In this document: piece after piece, positions 1-11,804 of the stretch
How the letters are laid out: each line of letters opens with the position of its first letter
How positions within the stretch are numbered: the stretch's first letter is position 1
Assembly (NCBI GenBank): GCA_004154925.1
Contig: QJNS01000290.1
Location: forward strand, 28,006 to 92,005
From: Monosporascus cannonballus
Taxonomy: Eukaryota > Ascomycota > Sordariomycetes > Xylariales
Reading direction: 5' to 3'
Length of the DNA stretch: 64,000 bases
Notes under the pieces: model-generated
Database searches by the model: none
Seen by the model: only the letters and a program-made list of their open reading frames with translations
What the model was told of the DNA's origin: nothing
Translations under genes and position numbers: made by a program

Positions 1-1179
1 CATAATGCTTATAACGCCGTAACCAAATATTAATACGGCGTAATAAGGAAATACTTAACTTTTAAGATAAATCGTAACTAAAAACGCTTATTAAATTATC
101 AAAATAATAATAAATTAAACTTATATATATATTTTATAAGTTCTAATATATTTTTTTCCGTTTTATTTTATTTACAATTTAACGATAATACGGTATTGCC
201 GGTACAATTTATAATAAATTGCGGATATTCGCTTATAAGATTTATTAATAACAATTTCGCGCGCTAAAATAATATCTCTTATTATTTAACCTTTTAGTTC
301 TGTTAATTTAAATTAATAGATAAAGCTATAACCGGTTCGGTTATAACGGCTTATATAATACAACTTCGTATAAATTCCGTTACGGAAACCTTTACTTTTT
401 ACGGATAACCCCTAAACGGTCTTAACGTTATTTTCGGGCTACCTTAATTTCGAAAGCATAATTCGTTAATCGATTAAACGGCAAAGACGATACGCATAAA
501 TAACAAAACGATATCGAAATTTCTAATTTTTTCGCTTTCGGCAAAATTACCCCTTATTTTTTAACCCTTTTGCTTTATTTTAACGTTATACCCATAACGG
601 TACGATTATTCCGCATTATTAATTTCTTAACGTTTTGCCGTATAAAAGATATAATAATAAATTGTATATTTCTGGCCAGACTTTTCGCCTTTATAAACAT
701 ATTACGTAAAATTATTACTTTACCCTTTTAATTATTATTCGTAAATGAAACGGCGTTATTAAGGTTTATTACAATTTTGCGTAATATTTTTATCTAAAAC
801 GATAATATCAATCTGGATATTATTCCCCTTAGATTACGGGCTTTTTATAACTGGATAGCCGAAATTCCCTGGTTACGCCGCGTAATCGAAAAAAAAATAT
901 AAAAATACTTCGACGGCAAATTACCGGTAATAATAACCGAGATTTTAAAAAAGTTATTACCTAAATACTATAATTTAGCAAAGGCGTTCGTTTTTTATAA
1001 CGCCAACTCCTTATTACCGTATCGATTTTTCGACCATAAAATCAAGTTATTCCTAGGCCAAATATTACTATATAATCGCGTAAGGGCTATATCTCTTTAC
1101 AAACTGCTGGCAGTACGGAAATATATCTATAATTACTTAAAAAAAGTTTTATCCGCCTTAATAATTTTTTAATAATAAC

Positions 1180-1725
1180 TTTTATTTTGTTCGTAAAAAA
1201 ACCGAGAGGTAAAGTACGTATTTACGTTAATTACTGCGGCCTTAATAACGTTACAGTAAAAAACCATTACTTTATTCTCTTAATCTAGAAAACCTTGAAC
1301 GCCTTTTATTCGGCGCAGATATTTACAAAACTCGATATCGTTACAGCTTTTAATCGCTTATATATCGTTCTTAAAAACGAATAAAAATAGCTTTTATAAT
1401 TCGATTTGAGTTATTCGAATATTTTGTTATAAATTTCGGCATAATAAACGCCCAGAATTCGTTTTAGTATTATATTAATTATATGTTATTCGACTTTTTA
1501 AATAAATACGTTATAACTTATTTTAACGATATTTTAATTTATAACAAAAGTAAAAAAAAAAAATATAAATATTATATATACGAAATAATCCGTTACCTTA
1601 TAAACGCAAAATTAACGATTAATATCCGGAAATACAAATTTAACGTAACGAAAATACGTTATTTAGGCCTAATAATTTTTACTAACGGTATTATTATAGA
1701 TTTCGAAAAGGTTAAAATTGTTTAG
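1180..1725 (+). pseudogene. Reverse transcriptase remnant, family A copy 1
   Basis: Translating the + strand gives recognisable RT blocks: VRIYVNYCGLNNVTVKN near 1205-1255, FTKLDIVTAFNRL near 1322-1360, and the catalytic block YFNDILIY near 1518-1541, followed by a typical YLG..I stretch. The first catalytic Asp of the YxDD box reads as Asn (GAC to AAC), a G-to-A change expected of RIP. Stops interrupt the frame upstream of 1483; the longest open piece is 1483-1725. It cannot make active enzyme. The second copy has the same block near 16250, further decayed. Confidence 0.85.
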
Positions 1726-2859
1726 CAATAAAGAATTCCCGGAACTTTATGAGAATTATAATGTTTTTTCGACTTCGCAAATTTTAACCGGCGATTTATA
1801 AAAGGCTTTTCGTTAATCGCAAAATCCCTAATTGTTTTAATAAATAAAGCGAAATAAATAAACCTTATAACGAAAAACGTTATAACGGCTTTTTAACGTT
1901 TTAAAAATATCTTTTTTACGGTATCGGTTTTAATATATTACGATTTTCGACGCAAAATAATTTTAAAAACCGATATTTCCGATTAGGTATTAGGGAAAAT
2001 ATTTTCGTAATATGATAAATTAGGCGTTGTACGGCCTGTTAGTCTTTTTCAGTAAAATATAACCCAGCAAAATATAATTACGAAATTTATAATAAGAAAC
2101 TATTAATTATTATTAAAACTTTCGAAAAATAATATCCGGAATTATAAAAAGCCGAAAAACCCGTATAAATTATAACCGATTATAAAAATTTATAATATTT
2201 TGTTATTACATAACTTTTAAATTAACGTTAAATACGTTAATCCGAATTTCTTAACGATTTCCGGTTTTAAATAATTTATAAACTGAGAAAAAAAGTTATA
2301 GTCTCGGACGTATTATTACGTTAACCCGGCGCTTAACTTACGAACCGCCATAATACGATTAATAATAAGATGGCGTATTAATATTAAATAATATTCTTAT
2401 CCAAATAATAAAAAATCCCCTTTAAAATATATATTATGGACGTTAGCTAACCGATAAACGTATTAATCGATAATGTTTACAGGTTGTCCATATTAGCTAA
2501 TAATATTTTAACGGCATTCGCAAATTTAATTTATAAATAGTTTAACTTAAATATCCGTAAGGCGTTTAAAGTTACGAAAACTAATTATAAGGCGATATAA
2601 ATACGTATTTATATTAAAAATATATTATTTATATTAAATAATAAGATATTAAAATTTTAAATATTATATTATAGTTATAATATAACGCTTACGGATTAAT
2701 TAAAATATTTTAAAATATATAATTTATTACGACAAAATTATTATTAATTATATTTATTATAGAATATAATTACGTTCGTATAAAATTGTTACCTTTGCTA
2801 CTGTATTAAGGCGTTTAAAACTTCGCCGACGGGCTTTTTCGACTTTTTATTTATTTCGT

Positions 2860-3080
2860 TCTGCTTATAAAACGATATTTTCGTAAATTATGTCGGTTTT
2901 TTTCCTTTTTATAAAAAATTCGAGCATATTTACGAATACGTTGTTATAATAATTAACAAATTTACGAAAATACGTTATTTTATTGCTGTTATAAATATAT
3001 TTGTAATTACCTTTGCCGACGTTTTCTTTTCCAATATATATTATCTATATATTATTTTAGCCATAATTATATCGGATTAC
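2860..3080 (+). pseudogene. Integrase core remnant, family A copy 1
   Basis: The + strand encodes a stretch ending VVIINKFTKIRYFIAV, which matches the retroviral-type integrase core pattern LVVVDRFTKM.HFI, with Asp replaced by Asn. It is followed by a broken ADVFF..I..L segment typical of the core. The matching block of copy 2 lies at 17540-17800 and is somewhat better preserved. Downstream, about 3100-3500 continues as degraded integrase C-terminal sequence. Non-functional. Confidence 0.75.
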
Positions 3081-5565
3081 GAAACATAATTTATTTTAAC
3101 TTTTTAAAAAAAACTAAATTAATATTTAAATATTACGTTTTGCGTTTCGATAATTTATTATTTTTAAACCGATAATTAAACGAAAATTATTAATGCAACG
3201 ATAAAGTAATATTTACGGGATTATTATTCGTTTTATTAAGACAATTAGGTAAATTAATTTCTTTTAGCCGAATTTACTAATAATAATTATATATCTAAAA
3301 TTACTAACGTTTTGCCGTTTTTTGTTAATTATAACTTTTACCTTATTATAAGTATAAAACTATAATAATTTTTCGAAATTCTTAAAACGCCTACGTAATA
3401 AAAAAAGTATATCAAGGTAATAAATTACCTAAATAAATTAAAACGAATTTTAGAAAAACTTAAAATATTAATAACGGAAATATAAAACCGGTATACGAAA
3501 CAAATTAATTAATATCGCAGCAACGCCGATACGTTTATAAAGAAAAAACGGATTTAAATTAATATACGTTATATAAAATTAAAACGGCTAAACGATAAAC
3601 TTAATAATAAGTAAATAAGTCTTTTTATTATTATTAAGGTATATTTTTACGCCATAGCTGTAAAGCTACCGGTATTATATAAATTATTTACAATTTTTTA
3701 TATTTCTTTAATTTAATATTATAAATTAGGCCTTTTAGGATAAAAAGTAATAAACGGGAAATAGAATGTTCGGGCCGAAAGTGCTATCGTTACGAATACG
3801 GACGATATAAAGGACGTCAAATAGCACTTTAAAAAAATCCTGAATTTTAAAAATATTAAATACGGCTTTTAATACAAAGTTAAATAGCTATAATTATACC
3901 GCCTTATTTAGGAACCGGTTACGAATCTTAAGAAATATAATTTTAATATAACCGAATTTTATAAAAATAACCTCAGCAAACCTAGGCTACTCGATTAATA
4001 TTAGGCATTATTAAAATAATAACGAAAAATAACGTAAAAGGTACGCAAAAAAAGAAAAAATATTTTATTAAACTGACGTTACAGTAACGTTGCAATAAGG
4101 CTCATATTATATTAAAATTAATAAAAATAAGTATTAATTTCATTAATACTATAAATAACCAAATTACGAAAACCGGCGACTAGATAATAATGCGCCGTTA
4201 CGAACATAAAGAGGTTTAACCTTAAAGAGAAATATGGCATTACGATAATAACGTAAGGATTAAAAATCGTTAAAACGTCAAAAGAACGTCGTAATATCGA
4301 CGTCCGCCTAACTAGAACCTAAGGTTATAAAAATAATAATATATATTTTACTGCGAAAAGCGTATTTAATTAACGTTCATAATTAATATTTTTCGTTATT
4401 AACGACCAGGTAATATTTAATTACCTTTTCCTAGGCGGCGATCTAGGTATTACTTTATTATCGCAAAATTAATATTACGTTATTACGGAATATATGCCTT
4501 AATATACTTACGGCGTTACCCGTAAAACGGGAGTTATAAACTTGCATTAAGGCCTGCCGAGCGGCAACCTATATAAAATAATCGATCTTACCTTTTTGCA
4601 AATAATATTAAAGGCGCAATTATAACCAGGGAATAATACTAATTTTTTTTTTGCGCCCGTTGTACCGAATACGATACGATAAATTTTTTCGACTACCTTA
4701 AAGATAATACAAAATCAAAATACCGCCTTATAAAGTTCTTGACGAAACCCGTCAAAATATGCGTACGTTTTATCGCCGTCGTTATTGAAAATCGGCTCGT
4801 CGTTATCATTACGGTTAACGTCGAAGTAAAAACTTTACCTAATGGAAAAAAATATTCAAATTTAGGGAATCGCCCTGAACGCTTTTTGCCGGCTATACGT
4901 CGAAAAGTTAACATAATAACAGTACCCCGTAAACGCGATGTTAATATTATAATACGTATAACTTATTAATTAATATACTTTTGGGCGTTTAATACAAAAT
5001 ATATTTTTTGCCGTCGCGGCGGACGCAAAATAATAACAGAAAAAAGATATTTTTCCAGTATCGGAATTATAATTTCAGAAAATATATTTAAAATAAATTA
5101 TGTATAACCGTTTCGCGTAAACGGACGTTACGTAAATAATATAAGGTTAAGGAAATATCGTTACGGCGATAAAAAAAAATTGCAAAACAGAAAACAAAAT
5201 AGCGTCGTAAAAATAACGAAAAAATAAAGAACAGAAGCTGGGAAGAACCTGGTATTTATATCGCGAAAACGGTAAAGGCGGATATACGGCAAAATCCAGT
5301 CCGACTAATAATATTCCGCATAACGATATTATTATTTCTGTACCGGAACTAGCGTTATACACTTTTTGCATAACACCTCGTTACCCGGTTACTGGCGCGG
5401 CCCTATTTCGGCTATACCGTACGTACGCTACATTAACGCTACGACGCTTTGCGATACCTAGTACGCCATCAATTAATTAGAGTTCGAATTCGGAAAAAAT
5501 ATTTATATTTTTTTAAATTTCTTTTTATGTAATTAAAGATAACTGCCTTAAAAAAGGAAAGTTAT

Positions 5566-5712
5566 TTTTACGGCATTAGCAAAACGGCTTATTTAAGCCG
5601 CCGTTTCGCTATATATATGCAAACTTTCCGCGCTTATTAAATAACTCTTTTTTTTTCTTGTACAACAACAGAATATCTTCTAGAAACCCAAGAGACGTAC
5701 AGCGCCGTGACA
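5566..5712 (+). repeat. 3' LTR of family A copy 1
   Basis: Aligns with the LTR at 11522-11804 after removal of that copy's nested insert. Shared landmarks are CGGCTTATTTAAGCCGC, a run of TATATA, CAGAATATCTTCTA and the terminus GCCGTGACA. Termini are TGTTACGGC-like (mutated here to TTTTACGGC) and GCCGTGACA, which are near-inverted repeats. About 147 bp. The 5' partner and target duplication lie outside the window. The LTR start was placed by alignment only. Confidence 0.8.
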
Positions 5713-8056
5713 AATATATCAAAAATATATAATATATTTAATTTTCTTTATTAATTAATAAAGCAGTAATAATTAAATTATATGATTTATTGCCATTTAA
5801 AAAGATTTATAATTAATTTCTAATAGGATATATTTTATTATTTGATTTTAAAAGGTGCTTTTTAAGAGAAGGTTATTTTGATTTAAAATATTATTGAAAT
5901 TAAAGTATTTAAAATTAAAAAAATTAAAAAGAAAAAAGATAAAAACTACGAAAATAAATAAAAGAGTAAGGAGAGAAAGTCACTATTTGATAAAAAGCTA
6001 TATATTTTGATAATCAAGATTAAAGCCTTTAAAAAGATGTTAAGTACGTTTGATAATAAAATAAATCGACCATATTATTATTTAGCGCGAATTAATTTCG
6101 CAAAAGTATTATAATACCTTTTAATTATTATAAAACATTAAATACCAAAAGTTATAAATTAATTGTTTTATATTTTATAATGAATTTATTGCTTTAAATT
6201 TTTTTTAATTTAGATTAGATTTTATTTTAAATTTTATAAAAAGGTTTTAATAGAGAATTATTAGAAAGTAACCGTTGTTTTATAACTATTAGTAAGAAAA
6301 CTCTTTTATGGTTTGAATTTATTATAAAAGGTTATTTGTAAAATTATTTCCAAATCTTATCGAATATAACTAATTATATTTTTACGAAATGAATTTCCTT
6401 TTAAATAAAAGAAATTCCAATTTTATTTACAAATTTAAATAGAAAATAATATATAATTAAGTAATTTTACTTTTGCGTTATGTTAGCGTCGGAATATATA
6501 ATTAAGTTTATAATTTGGTAATTATTTTTATTATAACATCTTGAAACATTAAGTTAAAAACGAATTATATATAGAATTTAAAGTAGGATTTTTTGTTAAG
6601 TATATCGATAAGGTTATCATTGCTGATTAACGAACTTTTAACCAGTATTTTAAAAAAAGAATTAATAAATAACATGATAATAAAAGTTTTAGTACTAAAA
6701 TTAAAAAGAACAGAAGTAAGTTTTAAAAAGAGACGAATGTAATTTCGAAAGAATTTAAGAAAAAAAGTTTAAAATGGAATATTTTAATTATAGCAAAAAA
6801 GAGTATTTTAAAAACGAATATCGTTTTTTAAAAGAGATTTTAAAAAAGAAAATTGTTTTAATTTTAGAAAAAAGTTGGAATAATTAAATTAAAAACCGAC
6901 AGTGAGATAGGATATACGAAGAAAAAAAAAATTAACTTAATTTTCTTCTAATTAAGATTTATTATAATTATAATTATTTAAATTTAAAACCATATCTTAA
7001 AGTAAGAGAATTATTTTAATTATTAGAATTTTAAAATTAAATTTTATAAGTATTATTTAGGGTAAACAATTTCTAGAATTGTTATTAAGTAAGGTTATTT
7101 TTATTATTTTGATCTTTATAAAACTAAGATATATAATACAAATAATTGATTAATTATTAATAATTATGGATATTTTTCTCCAAGTTTTATAATTTTTTCG
7201 AATATAAGATATATATTAAAACACCGCGAATAAACTTTTTGGATTCGTTATCTTTTATTATATATTATTAAAATCATTACTTTATATATTTTATAATTAA
7301 GAAAAATAGTAACTTTTAGCTAAAATAGAATACTGAAATATTTACGAAGTTTAACGATATATACCGATATATAGAAATTTTCTAATAGCTAGAGTACTTG
7401 AAATCTTATCATTTTTAGACTGAATTAAAAGAAAATTAAAAGGTTATATTATAAGAATATTTACATTATTTTTTGATATTTTACATTTAATCCGGATTTC
7501 TAGATTTAAAAACGACCTTTGTTAGAAATTATATTTTTAATTGTATAATTTAAAAATAACAAAACTAAACAAATAATTAAAAAGTAATTATTAATAATTA
7601 TTAATACGCCCGAAAAAGGTTTGACAAATATATAAGTAATTATTGTATTAAGTATATCGTTAAAAAAGCTTAAAAATAAAAACGCCTTTTCGTAATTAAA
7701 TTATACTAATTAAAAAAAGCTAACAACTTTCGAAATTAAGATATTAAGAAATTTAAATTTACAAAACCTTATGAAAAGTAATAACGGAAATACGTAACCA
7801 AATTAAAATCATTTTTTATTACTAAAACAAAACATTTAAAGTTATAATCGACGTAAAAGCCAAAATTCTTGTTATTTCTTTTAGTGTAATAACAAAAATA
7901 TAGAATTTTCTAGAAATACGAATTACAATTTTATAAATTACGATCGGTAAATAAAAATTTGTCTAAATACGAAAACGGACGAATTTTTAATGAAATCAAT
8001 ATATTTTTAATATGAATTTAAAGATATTAAATTTTTTTATAGATATCGCTAATATT

Positions 8057-8298
8057 GAATTAGGAATAAAGCTAATCTACGTGTATGGGATACAGAACAT
8101 CTTGATTAGGGCTTGGGAGTGGAAATTGTCTGGCGTCTGCTTGCTATAGAAAACTGCATACAAAAGTTGACAGATCAGCATTTTATAGACCGCCGCCGAC
8201 CCACTTGGAAATGCTAGAACCTTCGACAATAAACATCGTCGATGTCTAACAGCTAGCTATCACCTTGCAGCCTAGCAACCCAATACTAACCCCACTTC
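8057..8298. mobile_element. Short inverted-repeat element (242 bp), GAAKTGGGG-type ends
   Basis: A GC-balanced patch in AT-rich DNA. Its right end, read inward, is GAAGTGGGGTTAG. Its left end is GAATTAGGAATAAAG, which matches if several G are read as having mutated to A. Flanks are aatatt (8051-8056) and catatt (8299-8304), a near-perfect candidate target duplication. It has the same end type as the 10457-10747 element but no obvious internal similarity to it. No coding capacity. Class uncertain. Confidence 0.45.
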
Positions 8299-9519
8299 CA
8301 TATTTTAAGATATAATATTATTTTGGAGATATTAGAGCTTACATTTAACAATTTACGTATTAATTGAAAAAACTAAACCTTTTTATAAAACGATAAAATA
8401 ATGGAATTCAAAAAAGATTATTACAAAGTCTGTTATAAAATCCGAAAATCTAGATTTCGGATTAAATTTTAAATGTACGGTTTAAATATTAAAGCTTCAT
8501 TAAATTGTTTAAGGTTAAAAAAATTATAACTTATTATTATATAATTAATAGAATTCTCGGATATTTTCTTTTAAAAAAACAATTTTTTAAATGTTATAAA
8601 ATATATTATACAAATCTAAAAAAAGTAAAGATTTTATAAAAAAGCGTATAATTAGATTTAAAAAGATTATATACTTAACTTTTCGATTTTCTAGCGAGAT
8701 ATTTTGTGTTTATAGTATTAAAATTAAAAAACGGCAAATAAATATTTGATGAAAACGAAAACTTCTTTTATCGACAAACAGTTAATTATAAATAATTAAA
8801 TAATATTACAATTAAAAGTTTTTTTAAAACTTTTATAAATATATTAAGAAAACGTTAAAAAGTAACATAATTTAATGTTTTCGATTTTCGAAATAATTGT
8901 TATACAATTAAAACAACTAAAAGAAAACACTAACAATTAAAATAATATACGAAATCTACGAATATCGAATAATATTTGTATAATTTGTTAATATTTAATT
9001 ATAATTATATTTAAAAAACTGTTAAATAAATTCATATTTATTTATTTTGATGATAGTTTTTATTTATTTTAAAAATTTAGAAAAATATAAAAAGTACGAA
9101 CTTTAAATATTTAAGACTTTGAATAAAATACATGTTCGACTTAATTTTGCTAAAAGCATATAGCATATATAAAAACTTGATTTTCTGAGATTTACTCTTA
9201 TTTCTAGTTAAATCCAAATTTAATACTTTAAATTAGAAATAATTAAAAATTGGTTTATTCTAGATTAGGCGAACGTTATAAATATCTTGTAAATTCTAAG
9301 ATTTACGGGTTATATGAGTAATTTACCGAACGAATACAGAGATATAATTAGATTATTAACGAAACTAATTACAAAAGAATACTTTAAAAAATTGGAACTT
9401 TCGAAAAGCATTAACAAAAACTTCCATTATTAAAGAATTTATAAAATACCTATTTAATATTAATATAAAACGATTAAAAATAAACATTTTAAATAAGCTT
9501 TTAAATGTAATTTTAAAGT

Positions 9520-10330
9520 AATAAAATATAATAGAAAATAGTATCCAGTGGTATATTATTCGAAAATATTTCGTAACATAAAATTTAAATATTCGATTTA
9601 CGATAAGGAATTGCTGGTATTTATTAATATTTTTAAGAAAATAAAAACCATTTTTAATAAAGATTAAGAGTTTTTAATATTTATTTCGATTATAAAAGTT
9701 TTATTCCATTTATAAAAATATAAAGAGTAAATAAGAAATATAAAAGTTAAATACTTTTTTTATTAAAATTTAACTATAAGATATATTATATTAAAAAAAA
9801 GAAAATAGTTAAGCGGATCTTTTTAGCTATAAAAGAAATTATGATTTTAAAATTTCTCAAAAAATGTATATGTTATAATATGATAAAAATGGTATTATTT
9901 GATTATATAAAGTAATTAAAAAACTGATATTTAAATTATTAACGTAATTTCGGAATTTCTATTATATAGAAAAATTTTAAAAAACTTAATAATTAAACGA
10001 ATAACCTAAAAATTAATTATAATATTACGGCAAAATTTGTATCCTTAAGAGTTCATAAAAATAATTAGTAAAAGAATTTTACAAAAACTTATAAAGAGAA
10101 TATAAAGAAATATTTAAAAGTTTTAAAGAATTATAGAAAAAATATAATTATTTTAGATTGCAACAAATAATTGAAAAAGTTATTAGAAATTAAAATATTT
10201 ATAATAAGCCTAAAATAGTACGTTATAAGCCTTATAGATTATTATAATTTATTAATAGTTTTAATAGGATATAAACTACGATACTTTAGACCTTTATTAC
10301 TAGCTTTTTTTATTTAAAAACTCGATTATA
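9520..10330 (+). pseudogene. Gypsy RNase H and integrase zinc-finger remnant (unassigned family)
   Basis: The + strand gives a broken reading with YPVVYYSKIF and then YSIYDKELLVFI near 9545-9630, matching the gypsy RNase H signature (P..YYS..L......YD.ELLAI). About 0.5 kb further, near 10080-10260, a reading resembling the integrase H2C2 region and its following KP(Y/H)G.L segment can be followed across stops. The Trp and Gln positions of the family read as stops, as expected after RIP. The element's ends were not found. It may be a separate, older gypsy family. Confidence 0.6.
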
Positions 10331-10456
10331 AAAGTGGAATATAATGGAATTTAGATATCTATTAATAGAGTAACTAAATATAAATACTTTTTATTTTTTT
10401 TTAAAAAAAACACTTAATGATAGAATAATTATTTTACGCATTTATTTAATATTATT

Positions 10457-10747
10457 GAATTGGGGTAGAGAGAATTGGTCTTGATCAGTGCGGATAACTA
10501 TTTTATATCACGGTACGGAATGAGATTGTCGAAAAATGAAGAACTCAATCCGATTGTATTAATGGTGTTGAATCTCGATGACTGAAAAAAATAAAAATAA
10601 TGACAGAAGACATTCTAAGTGGTGATGGTCGCTGATGATGCCTCGGGGTTGAACCCATGGCGAAAAAGAACTTCTTAATATATATGCGAAACTCGGACTT
10701 TCTAATCAGCCGAGCCTGATTATGGGTGTAACACCCTGCCCCACTTC
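10457..10747. mobile_element. Short inverted-repeat element (291 bp) with 6-bp duplication
   Basis: Left end GAATTGGGGTAGAGAG; right end read inward GAAGTGGGGCAGGGTG. These are imperfect terminal inverted repeats. It is flanked by ATTATT on both sides (10451-10456 and 10748-10753), a perfect 6-bp repeat, though the surroundings are AT-rich. Base composition is close to that of the gene islands, so it has escaped RIP or arrived after it. No open reading frame. It could be a MITE or a degenerate solo LTR. Confidence 0.5.
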
Positions 10748-11521
10748 ATTATTTAAATAAGTATAAAATATCAAAAAGTCGTTTTTAACGAAAGTAAAGT
10801 TTTTACCGTTAAGTTTAGTATTAGGTTTTTTAACAAATTGATATTAATTTTAAATTTTTAATAACTTATTTCTTTAATCAAATAGCTGGATTCAAATTTT
10901 AAATAAATATTTTGTTATTAGTGTAAACTATTTATAATATATTTATTAACGAATATATAAGCGTATTTTCTTATATAATTATATACGGATATAAAATAGA
11001 AATAACACAATTTAAATAACCCTGGAATAAAGTTTTTAACAATATTATAAATGTTTTATAAATAAAAATATAATAAGAAAATTCAAAATAATACAAATAT
11101 AAGTAAGAATTATGTTATAATTTTTTAATGATAAAGAGCTTAATATTATTGTTAAAACGATTTAAAGAATTAAATTTATTAAAAAGAAATAAAATTTAGT
11201 TATTACGTTAAAAATAAAACGATATTTTAAATAATTCATAAATTAAGGTAAAAGAATTTCATAATAAGACTAATTTTAAAACCTTTGGCTGTTTTTAAAT
11301 TAATAAAGTTATTTTTAAAAGTAATTATCGATTATCAATATTTAAAATTATACAAATATAATTTGTTTTTTCATATATTTTTGCTTAAATTAATACCGAA
11401 AACTCCTTTTTCGAAAATAAACGTAGAAATTGAAAAAGATAATAACGACAAATACGAAAGTAAAAAATATTAGATTTTAAAATAGTTAAAATCTAAATTT
11501 AATATATAATTAAATAACAAA

Positions 11522-11804
11522 TGTTACGACACTAGCGAAGCGGCTTATTTAAGCCGCTGTTTCGCTATATATTGTTACGGCTGCACCATACCGTTATACC
11601 ACCGGGGCTCAAAAGATTGGTGGAATGATCGCAATTGTGGCAATCATCCTGGTGCTTACAGCTATATATATACTGGAGCTTGTACGGTACCTCCAAACCG
11701 TAACATATATATATAAGTGCTACGCGCTTGCTAAATAGCTTTTTTTTCCTCGTATAATAACAGAATATCTTCTAAAAACCCAAAAGACGTATAACGCCGT
11801 GACA
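11522..11804 (+). repeat. 5' LTR of family A copy 2, carrying a nested insert
   Basis: Starts TGTTACGACACTAGCG and ends ACGCCGTGACA. Without the insert at 11573-11705 it would be about 150 bp, in line with the 147-bp LTR of copy 1. Immediate flanks (acaaa and atttg) do not match. This fits a 5' LTR with internal element sequence to its right rather than a solo LTR. Confidence 0.75.
11573..11705 (+). mobile_element. 133-bp LTR-like or MITE-like insert nested in the LTR
   Basis: Starts TGTTACGG and ends CCGTAACA, giving 8-bp perfect inverted ends and a longer imperfect match. The homologous point in the copy 1 LTR (about 5600) has an uninterrupted CGCTATATATATG, so that site is empty and this one filled; the TA-rich flanks suggest a duplication of up to 7 bp. 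About 91 bp of it (11573-11663) recur in reverse orientation at 25965-26053. One frame of the shared part (11616-11663) reads IGGMIAIVAIILVLTA, a hydrophobic helix. It could be a solo LTR of a small TRIM-like element. Confidence 0.6.

Larger units (their letters stand above)
1..5712 (+). mobile_element. Ty3/gypsy LTR retrotransposon, family A copy 1 (3' part, RIP-mutated)
   Basis: AT-rich remnant of a Ty3/gypsy element reading left to right; its 5' end lies outside the window. Position 1 corresponds to about 13378 in the second copy, and the two stay alignable down to about 5230. The order seen is reverse transcriptase (about 1180-1725), RNase H, integrase (about 2860-3080), a long 3' region of unknown coding content and a 3' LTR (5566-5712). 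Every frame is broken by stops that fit G-to-A and C-to-T change. The pol order and motifs are seen directly; assignment to Ty3/gypsy follows family knowledge. Confidence 0.88.
5713..11521. other. AT-rich decayed repeat DNA between the family A copies
   Basis: About 5.8 kb of very AT-rich sequence with no open reading frame of note. It contains a degraded gypsy RNase H/integrase segment (about 9520-10330) and two short GC-balanced inserts with inverted-repeat ends (8057-8298 and 10457-10747). The remainder shows no motif I can name. It is probably an older, more mutated LTR element, because the pol-like order RNase H then integrase is retained on the + strand. Confidence 0.6.

Noticed and set aside
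4693..4969. Overlapping ORFs on both strands in the 3' part of family A copy 1
   Set aside because: They overlap each other antisense, have no recognisable motif, and neither is preserved as open in copy 2 over the same extent. Best treated as chance opening in mutated element DNA.
5147..5371. 74-codon minus-strand ORF
   Set aside because: Antisense to the retroelement, low-complexity and hydrophobic from AT-rich composition, and no counterpart in copy 2.
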